This document shows positions 57,201 to 64,000 of a stretch of DNA of 64,000 bases, one piece after another. The DNA is from Mactromeris polynyma. Lineage: Eukaryota > Mollusca > Bivalvia > Venerida > Mactridae. Below the pieces are notes generated by a model. That model was not told where the DNA came from, searched no databases, and saw nothing but the letters and a program-made list of their open reading frames with translations. Both the position numbers and the translations under genes were made by a program. Location of the stretch: the NCBI GenBank assembly GCA_032209605.1, contig JASFXZ010000001.1, positions 31,438,619 through 31,502,618 on the forward strand. Reading direction: 5' to 3'. Position 1 is the first letter of the stretch, and every line of letters starts with the position of its first letter.

Positions 57201-60200
57201 GTTTACAGCCTTTCTCTTCTTTATTCTCCTTTTGGTTCCAGTTGTTGATTTAGAAGACTCTTCAGTTTTGGAGGTAGCTTTTGGTACTGGATCCTCTATT
57301 TCCTCTATTTCTGGAGAGCTATTCACAATCACTGGTTCAGGAGTTGCCTGTTTAGGCGGTGGAGTTGGTGGAATGGGACTTTCCTCCTCTGCCTCCATAT
57401 CTGAACACAGAAAATGCAAAATTCCTAAAGACTTATCAAAATTATATGTCAAACAAAAACTTGATACACTCCCATAGAGAAGGAGCAACCATTAAATTTT
57501 TTTTCAGCCAATCAATAACACTCTTCATCATCTGTTTCGACATCGAAATAAAATGCTTTTTCGCTATAAACAAGAACAGTAATTCCTATTAATATCAGAT
57601 CTAAGTTTAAGTTCTTCTAAAAGTTAATGAAACAAGAATGTTGAAAAAAAACAAGTCTTAGTCAAACACAGTAAACAGCTCCAAAAATTCCTTCAGAAAT
57701 AACATATCCTTCTTGATACTGGTGACAGTTTTTGTTTTCCCCATTTTATGTTGTCATGTTATTCATGTTGTATTTAAACCAGCGAGCCGTGTAAATTTTT
57801 CAGATATCTATGAGATGTATCGCATCGACCATATAAAGATTAATCCATACTAGACTAAGTAAAACACAGAAACCTAGCAATATCAATGATAAGTGGATAA
57901 TATCGCGTGTCGAAAAGTTTGCGAATCACCGAAATCACATTGTTCATAACATCTACACATTGTAAAAATTGCTATTAGATAATTGATGTACGTATTGTAC
58001 ATCTAAAAAAAGTGGAAGTGGAAATTTACGCTGGGAAATATTTGCGAAGTTTTAGCATTCGCAAAATTTGCAAACTTTTCCACCTTGCAAATTTTACCAG
58101 TTTATACAGTATTACCTTCTTCACTATCACTGTCAAATAAATCTTGTCCAGTACGACGTCTTTTTGATCTACCAATGACCTCATCATCTAGAACATGAAC
58201 ATAAGAGTTGTACAAGTTGATCTCCAGGAGTGGAAGCAATACGAGCCTTTATTGATTTGCAGCTTGACTTTTGTCCCAAAATCGTTTTTCAGGCATTACA
58301 TAATTGAAATATAATTACAATTGTACTTAATGTGATTCGCCATACCTGCCAATGAGAGTAGGTGTTAAAAAGATCAAACTAGAAATGTGTCCATACAACA
58401 CATATGCTACTACATTACTTAATGACGGGACAGACTGATGGACTATCAATTTAGAACAGGGGTTCCACTGGGTGATGAATGTCAAGGGTCATTTTGATAA
58501 TTTTGATAAGATTTTACAGCCAATTAAGCTATAATTTAGAAAAGATCGACCATTCAGCCAAAATCCTTGGGGTCAAAATGTGTTTTTTTTAAATTCCAGA
58601 CGTCAAAAGTCAACTCCAGGGTAAAATGGAACCCCAGTATAAACTAACTTACATTCATACATAATTATACATTACAGTGTTATATTCACATTATGTTTTG
58701 AACCGGGCATAATGGCTGTTTCCCTACCTACCTGCAAACAGGGTCAGGTCCAGTGACAGCAAACAATTTTTTTAAAATATGGCCTAAACCAGTTTGATGC
58801 GGACTGCACCTTATCAGTTTCCATGACAACCATTTACCATAAATCATCCAACTTATCATACTTACCCGAATCTTCTTCTCGTGCCTTTTTCTTTGAGACA
58901 ATTTCTTCTTTCACAGGAGATTTTGTTTTCTTAGGTGATGGTTTAGTAGATTCTTTCACGGGTGCTTTTGTTTTCTTAGGCGATGGTTTAGTAGATTCTT
59001 TCACGGGTGCTTTTGAAGCTTTACCTAAAAACATTTATACAAGACATACAAGACAGGGGTGACAAGTGATGATTCAGCGATGACAATAGGTTCAAATATA
59101 AGTTGTCTTGATTCAGCGATGACAATAGGTTCAAATATAAGTTGTCTTGATTCAGCAATGACAATAGGTTAAAAAATAAGCTATCTTGATACAGCGAAAT
59201 TGCCGAGGAGTTGCGGACGAAATTGCAGTTCTGAGCAATCCAATGAGATCGTGGCTTTTAAATTATGTTAGGCTGCCATTTTGTTGGATTTGCTGATAGC
59301 TCATCACAAAGGAGATTCCTTTTTGTTTGTTATCGTCCATTTCATTGGTCAAGAAATGCTTATGAGTATTCATGCATTACGAAGTTTCGCTAGCCAGTTT
59401 ACCCAGGGTATCAAATATGTCATGAATAGCCTGGGAACCGAGGATAAATAAAGGTGAACCGTGAATATTTGCTTATACGTGAAGAGTAAGGCCTAAATTA
59501 AAATTAGGTTTGTTTGCCCTTAACCGACCGACCCGAGATTTGGCCGCCGACTCAAAATATTTTATTGCAAAATTCGGATATTTTTTTTTTTTTGATTTTT
59601 TGATTGATTTTTTTTGGTTATAAACCCGACTTTACACCATTATGTCACACTACGATGTGTGCAGTTTGTTCTTCTTAGTTACAAAACAATGACTATTTTT
59701 GTTTCATTATGTTTGCCTTATGATAACTTCCTCTTGCTAGAAAAACTTTGGAACCCAAAGTTAGAAAAAAGTATGACACAAAAATGGTCATAGTTGCCCT
59801 TATAATATTTTCATCAACAATTATTGAAGCCTTGTGCTCATACTCGCTAAAACAGACGGGCTATATAAAGTATTAAAAATAAGCACACATAAAAGTGTCC
59901 ATTTTGCTTTCATTTTACCAACATTAATTTTTTCTGAATTGATCCGAGCTTATGTTAACCATGTTTTTGACAACCACATGTCATTTAATCGTATCTTTTT
60001 TAATATTTGCAATTATTTTACTGTACCTGCCCACCCAATGTACCACGTGCCGAAATTACCACGCACGAACAATACATTTCGACTAAAACATATTAAAATT
60101 TCCACAATAAAATATTTTTCCTACCTACCTACCCACCCACCTCTAAAATCTAGGGTCGGTAAAGAGCAAACAAAGACTTTTTTAATTATGGCCTAATCAT

Positions 60201-63200
60201 GATATTTTACAATTTGTCAATATAACAAGAACCTTTAACGGTTTCCTTAGAGAAGAACGCCATCATTCCTCCTGTTTTCTTGCTTGGTTTGTTACTTTCC
60301 TAGAAAAGTCAAGTACAGACATTCATAATGGACATATTAATAACAGTTAAACCTCACACAATGACCACCTTAATAATAAGACAACCTCAAAATTAAGAAC
60401 ACAATTAACACTACCATTTTCACTGTTTTGCTCTTTATTTGACCTCAATTTTAAGACCACCTCAATACTAAGACCAGTTATCTTAGGTCCCAAGGGTGGT
60501 CTTATTATTTAAGTTTTGCTATACATGTAAATGAACCCCATTTTACTGTTACCAATTAAAATTAAGGAGAACTATGCGTGAGCTGCTTTTTGGCATATCA
60601 ATAAGAGTATCACCTGTGCTTACATGGTGATGCATCAATGAATCATCACTGCCCTGTTCAAAAACACAAAATGTATTTCTTTTTTTGTTGTATTTTTACC
60701 AAAAAATATGTTGTGTTTACCTAAAGCATTCAGACATAGAAAATGATCTGCTTGTCACAAGTCAATAAATATAACATGTAGGATTCATACGAAGGTATGC
60801 AGTTGAAGCCAAATATTGAAACATCATATGAGGGTTGTCACCGATTCAAATTTTAGCATATCAACAATATTGATACATCAAAAGACAAATATTGACAATA
60901 CATGTGTCTATTGATAATACTTTTAAAGTCCTTTATTAGACTATTAACTGCTATGTTTCTGTATGTGTATGTGTGTATGCCCTACATATGTAAATATTCA
61001 ATTTGTATTTTTATGATAACAAGATAAAAATTTAAGAAATTAATCCATATTTTTAACTTCACAGTATTATATTATATATTGCCGACATCTGGAATGCACT
61101 ATCCACTAGAACACAGTTTACCAAGCAGCCAACTACAAAGCGATGTGACGCTATTTTGGCACAATTTTAAACTGTCCCCATTCTCCTGTATTCTCCCACC
61201 ATATCGATGTCTGTGTGTAACAAATATCGTTCGACCGAATAAAATAGTTGATATATCAATATCGATTGCCGTTATTGGGTGGCTGTCGTTCTAGAAAGGT
61301 TTAATAGGTAGTACACTTTTAAAGCAAGAAAATTGAATATATTGGTAGAGAGGAGTTGTTGTTCAAGCAAGTGGCTCTTTTTACCTTTGCCTCAGTTTTC
61401 ACAACAGTTTTGGTATCTGCAGCATCTTTCTTCTGCTTCTTGTTCGCCTCTGCCTTCGAGAACATGTTCTGTAAGGCTGACTGAGGCTGCTTCTTACCAG
61501 CTGGCTTTGAGATAGAACTTCCATTGGTGACTGTAGGTTTCTAATGATGGAAAGCAACAAATATCAAGATGTTAATCGCTATATGAATCCAGCTCTGTGT
61601 TCAGTAAAGTTTGTGGCTAACGTTACGTAACGTTTGCAATTTGGTTCTCCATGTGCAGTGAATGTGATATTGTGGGTCAGGAATACAGAATGTAACGTTC
61701 GCAATTGTTAGCTGTAACTGAACGCAGGACAGAATGCTGTAATGTGATCTAGTCAGACAATCATAACACGTTCTAAAACACTACTAACTTGTTCTTCCGC
61801 AAGCACCAGGCAACTTCTCCACATGTATAGGACATTATCGTAGCCAATGTCAGGGAGGAACATAACTTGCCCAACCTTTGAACTTAATCCGGATCCACAA
61901 CAAAATGAGCTAGCTAGACGGACTGTTGTTGAAGAGAGATTGTGGCTCGTCAGACAGCTCCTTCAGAGATGATGCGTTATAGAGAAGGGGATTTGTCTGG
62001 GTATAAGCGAGTTCATGCATTTTTTTCAGCATTATAACATAGGTCAGTCGACAAAACCAGCATTGCTGAGTTAACAGTATAAACTGGTTCGACTCGAAAC
62101 AACTGTCAACTTCATATACATTTCATTTACAAGATTGTAGGCCTTTGGCCCATGAATCACATATATAATACAGATAATATAATGCAAAGTGAGTACTCAG
62201 TACGAATAGTATTCAGTATAATAATAAATAAAGTAATATTACTATTATTATTATAAGGCATCCGTCTTAGAAGCGGGAGGTCGAAGGTTAGGGGTCTGTT
62301 CTGATACGGCTGGTGGGTGAGCCACTAGCTAGTTAAATAATGGTTACCTTGCGCCTACCCGCCTGGTGCCTGGCAATAAAGGATACGAATCGGGAAGTAA
62401 ATTTCCTCAGAAAGTAGGTGTCCCATAAGTCAGAAATGGCTGGCCTTTCAAATATGGGTGACACCAAAATAAATAAACACTTTACTTTAATAGTAGAACA
62501 TGTACAACACTATGAGAATATTAAGTAAGTCGTACCTTTTCTGCTTCTGATGTATCCATGTAATTCATGGTAAGAAGTTGCATATCTTCAGCTGACCTGG
62601 CTTCTGCTCTTTCACATCGTATACTACTGTATCTAGACAACACCGAACAAGACTATTGTTTACATTAAGAAATATTGTCAAAAATCATTGCATTAATTGA
62701 AACAAAATGACCCGAGTATTGTACTGAATACCCGATATAAACATCGTTATTTCCCATTTTCAAGAAACATTTCACAATTCCTATCCACTATGAGACATCA
62801 TACATGTACTGCCGACTCTCGTTATGTTGAATTTTTCAGTTAGTCAGATATTTAGTCTATATGTCAACAAGCACACACATTCGAAGCATCAACTCAACTA
62901 GCCCCGCATACATGTCTCTGTACTCTGACTTTTACACGCGTCGTTATAGAGATGTGACGTCCGTGGCTGGACTACAACTCAACATACTCTATAAATAGAG
63001 GGCTTAAATTAGATTCTATTTAACTGCATGGAATTGGTGGCTTAGGATCGAGACTTATTTCAGGATTTCAAAGCGTAAGAAGTTATTCCTTTACTTATTC
63101 AAGGTTCATACAGAACTTCCCAAACAAAATTCAAGGACTTTTCAAGTACTTTTTCACCATTTTCAAGGACTAGAAATGTAGATTTTTCGGTATAGAGAAT

Positions 63201-63524
63201 AGTGATTTTTCAAGTTTATCGCCAGAGATGACCATCAATGCAGCACGGATAAATAACACATTGTGAGAATTACTTTAAGAGGGCATAAAATCTATCAAGT
63301 ACTGCATCACCATACTAAACCCAGACATGATAATATACAAAATGGAGAAAATTACAGAAATATCCCAGAGTTTTTATACCTTTTGTTCTCAATATATCCA
63401 TTTATTGACTCAATATTGATACAGTTTTTCTGCAATAGATAGTATATTAAGTGACTTACTTGTTTGACTCGAGAGCATTCTCCTTAAATTTTTCATAATC
63501 TGTCATATAAAGTGCATTTGAATC
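54169..63524 (-). CDS. POLD3: DNA polymerase delta subunit 3, C-terminal nine exons (partial)
   Basis: POLD3 (p66; Pol32 in yeast) is the subunit of DNA polymerases delta and zeta that binds POLD2 through its N terminus and PCNA through its C terminus. Exons in gene order: 63524-63460, 62632-62536, 61540-61385, 60299-60233, 59024-58866, 58187-58116, 57400-57170, 55592-55489, 54264-54169; all phases agree, giving 348 aa. The first exon (DSNALYMTDYEKFKENALES) and second (YSSIRCERA) match the end of the conserved N-terminal domain. The rest is Lys/Ser/Pro/Glu-rich linker with the family's acidic patch DLFDSDSEE and VTEKVYEE. It ends QTSMMSFFTKKN, a PCNA-interacting (PIP) box. About 120 N-terminal residues would lie beyond 64000. 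The donor of exon 60299-60233 (GTTCTT) is weak but phase-consistent. Confidence 0.93.
54279..54512. repeat. dispersed repeat with ATTATGCCCCC ends
   Basis: ATTATGCCCCC near the left faces GGGGGCATAAT at the right. It contains TGTGACCTTGACCTTTGAC, a block typical of abundant repeats in marine invertebrates. It lies in the last POLD3 intron. Confidence 0.65.
54533..54605. repeat. dispersed repeat, partner at 23.4 kb
   Basis: Shares AGAAATCCACTAGCCCGACG and GGACAAGTCT with 23380-23470. Confidence 0.45.
54896..55133. mobile_element. hAT (Ac-like) MITE with 8-bp target duplication
   Basis: Ends TAGGGATGTCAACGGTTAAC and its counterpart TTATTGACATCCCTA. AAAATAAT flanks both sides (54888-54895 and 55134-55141). 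TAGGGATG termini and 8-bp duplications are typical of Ac-type hAT elements. It lies in a POLD3 intron. Confidence 0.85.
55489..55592 (-). CDS. POLD3: POLD3 exon with VTEKVYEE
   Basis: Codes TEKVYEEVSTDASECDEPAK and a Lys/Ser-rich end SKSPTK; donor GTACAT. Confidence 0.9.
55711..55957 (+). repeat. tRNA-derived SINE, family B, copy 1
   Basis: The head resembles tRNA-Ser/Leu: A box GCCAAGTGGTTAAGGC, B box GGTTCGAATCC. The central block TACCTGCCTGGTGCCTGGCA is shared with copy 2 and may be a conserved SINE core (MetaSINE type is a guess). Tail AATAAACA. It lies antisense in a POLD3 intron. Confidence 0.8.
56177..56354. mobile_element. TA-flanked MITE, CAGTCGGACCTTG ends, copy 2
   Basis: Left CAGTCGGACCTTGTTCATTC, right CGAATAAACAAGGTCCGACTG, TA on the right flank; see 53693. 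Confidence 0.8.
56640..56912. repeat. dispersed repeat with CTTGACCTT and GACAGACAGACAG blocks
   Basis: Contains CCCCCTTTGACCTTGACCTT, then GAGACAGACAGACAGACG and a final TGAAGCGGGGGTATAAT. Resembles common repeats of marine invertebrates. It lies in a POLD3 intron. Confidence 0.6.
57170..57400 (-). CDS. POLD3: POLD3 exon, Pro/Glu-rich
   Basis: Begins DMEAEEESPIPPTPPPKQ and ends in the conserved KRKAVNKTYMDNDGFM; donor GTAAGA. Confidence 0.9.
58116..58187 (-). CDS. POLD3: POLD3 exon with acidic patch
   Basis: Codes DDEVIGRSKRRRTGQDLFDS then DSEE; donor GTAATA, phase 1. Confidence 0.85.
58866..59024 (-). CDS. POLD3: POLD3 exon with duplicated linker
   Basis: Codes two copies of APVKESTKPSPKKTK in tandem (45 bp each), then SPVKEEIVSKKKAREEDS. 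Confidence 0.85.
59071..59187. repeat. 39-bp tandem repeat, three units
   Basis: GATTCAGCGATGACAATAGG with TTCAAATATAAGTTGTCTT, starting at 59071, 59110 and 59149; the third unit is diverged. It lies in the intron directly upstream (gene sense) of the duplicated-linker exon. Confidence 0.85.
59490..60193 (+). mobile_element. PIF/Harbinger-type MITE, copy 2
   Basis: A 704-bp near-identical copy of 20475-21191, flanked by TAA (59487-59489 and 60194-60196). Ends GGCCTAAATTAAAATTAGG and AATTATGGCC. It lies 39 bp from a POLD3 exon, which may explain the weak donor context there. Confidence 0.85.
60233..60299 (-). CDS. POLD3: POLD3 exon with TGGMMAFF
   Basis: Codes ESNKPSKKTGGMMAFFSKET then VK and one base. 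Donor GTTCTT is unusual. Confidence 0.8.
60344..60521. mobile_element. CAGTAAAACCTC-family element (POLD3 intron)
   Basis: Left CAGTTAAACCTCACACAATG, right TTTAAGTTTTGCTA followed by TA. Confidence 0.7.
61385..61540 (-). CDS. POLD3: POLD3 exon with PIP-like QSALQNMF
   Basis: 52 codons, phase 0 at both ends. Basic linker with QPQSALQNMFSKAEANKKQ. Confidence 0.85.
61595..61737. repeat. MITE with CCTGCGTTCAGTTA ends, copy 2
   Basis: GTGTTCAGTAAAG at the left (diverged) and AGCTGTAACTGAACGCAGGA at the right, with inner TTGCAATTTGGTTC as in 5323-5463. Confidence 0.55.
62254..62490 (+). repeat. tRNA-derived SINE, family B, copy 2
   Basis: Lacks the A box but keeps the GGTCGAAGGTTAG remnant, CCTGGTGCCTGGCA, GTCAGAAATGGCTGGCC and an AATAAATAAACAC tail. 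Confidence 0.75.
62536..62632 (-). CDS. POLD3: POLD3 exon
   Basis: Codes YSSIRCERAEARSAEDMQLL and ends TSEAEK; donor GTACGA. Confidence 0.85.
63460..63524 (-). CDS. POLD3: POLD3 exon (end of N-terminal domain)
   Basis: Acceptor GTTTCAG, donor GTAAGT, phase 0 to 2. Codes DSNALYMTDYEKFKENALES and N. First POLD3 exon visible in the window. Confidence 0.85.
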
Positions 63525-64000
63525 CTGAAACAAGAATAAATATGTGTCACACATAAAGTAACAAAATGTTTCAATTCCACCCAGTTTGCCCAGCCATATC
63601 AGCAGTTTTATTTGTTTCGGTAAAAACCCTGGAAACTTTACATTCCGTTTTTGAAAAGAAGGATTTTTTCAGACTGGTATAAATTGGCCTTATTTAACGA
63701 ACTCGGTAAATGTTGAGCACAGAAAATAAGTCTCAAATGTGCTAATATAAAAGTATACAGTGTGTGTTTTTACCATTTTGGGAATGGGGCCGGGCTTTAC
63801 AGATCAAAGAAGCTTGACTCGATGTTTGGACTAAAATCGATAAAAAAAAATCTCCAATACTATATACAAAATGTATGAAACGACTACAACTCCGAACTCG
63901 CCGAAAACCGGGTAAGGTACTGTTATCGTCGATTTTTCTTACAATATACAAGATATCTTAACATGTTGTACATCTCTATTTAGCGTGATCCCTAACTTAT
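63525..64000. other. POLD3 intron reaching the window edge
   Basis: No further POLD3 exon was recognised. The 69-codon minus frame at 63742-63951 does not resemble the POLD3 N-terminal domain. Confidence 0.5.

Noticed and set aside
63742..63951. Minus frame as the next upstream POLD3 exon
   Set aside because: Its residues do not match the expected segment before DSNALYMTDYE and phase 0 splicing cannot be shown.

Overview
The window is a stretch of animal nuclear DNA, AT-rich, with genes split into short exons by GT/AG introns of roughly 0.6 to 6 kb. The gene families (phospholipid scramblase, DNA polymerase delta subunit 3), the CR1/jockey-type retrotransposon, the tRNA-derived SINEs and the very dense load of short inverted-repeat transposons suggest an invertebrate. 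The style of the dispersed repeats fits a mollusc, probably a bivalve. The species is an inference; nothing here is bacterial or phage.

Layout. 1-21.5 kb: one tRNA-Gly gene (minus strand), a broken CR1/jockey-type LINE (6.3-8.7 kb), a 3.1 kb TA-flanked DNA transposon with a second element nested in it (10.4-13.5 kb), several MITEs, a 31-bp tandem array and a 67-bp-arm hairpin. No protein gene was found there. 21.6-28.2 kb, plus strand: a complete seven-exon phospholipid scramblase of 272 aa. 28.2-36.7 kb: 3' flank and intergenic DNA with repeats. 36.7-51.4 kb, plus strand: an unrecognised gene with an N-terminal four-cysteine module (C-x2-C-x10-C-x3-C) and a long, charged, disordered-looking exon. 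Splice phases allow two alternative ends: a short one stopping at 45781, and a long one stopping at 51394 that adds a second cysteine module. 54.2-63.5 kb, minus strand: the last nine coding exons of POLD3, ending in a PCNA-binding motif. The N-terminal exons lie beyond the right edge. The unrecognised gene and POLD3 are convergent.

Most of the remaining sequence is repeats. A TA-flanked family with CAGTAAAACCTC termini occurs at least fourteen times, largely in introns. Others include PIF/Harbinger-type elements with TAA target duplications (one inside another repeat whose empty copy also lies in the window), hAT-type elements with 5- and 8-bp target duplications, a MITE carrying CRE-like TGACGTCA sites, two SINE families and several minisatellites.

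The genes do not form an evident pathway: scramblase acts at membranes and POLD3 in DNA replication. The most original items are the two-module cysteine-motif gene with alternative ends, the TGACGTCA cluster, the long near-perfect hairpin and the nested transposons with a THAP-like reading frame. All exon models come from reading frames, splice phases and remembered family features; no alignment or transcript data were available.
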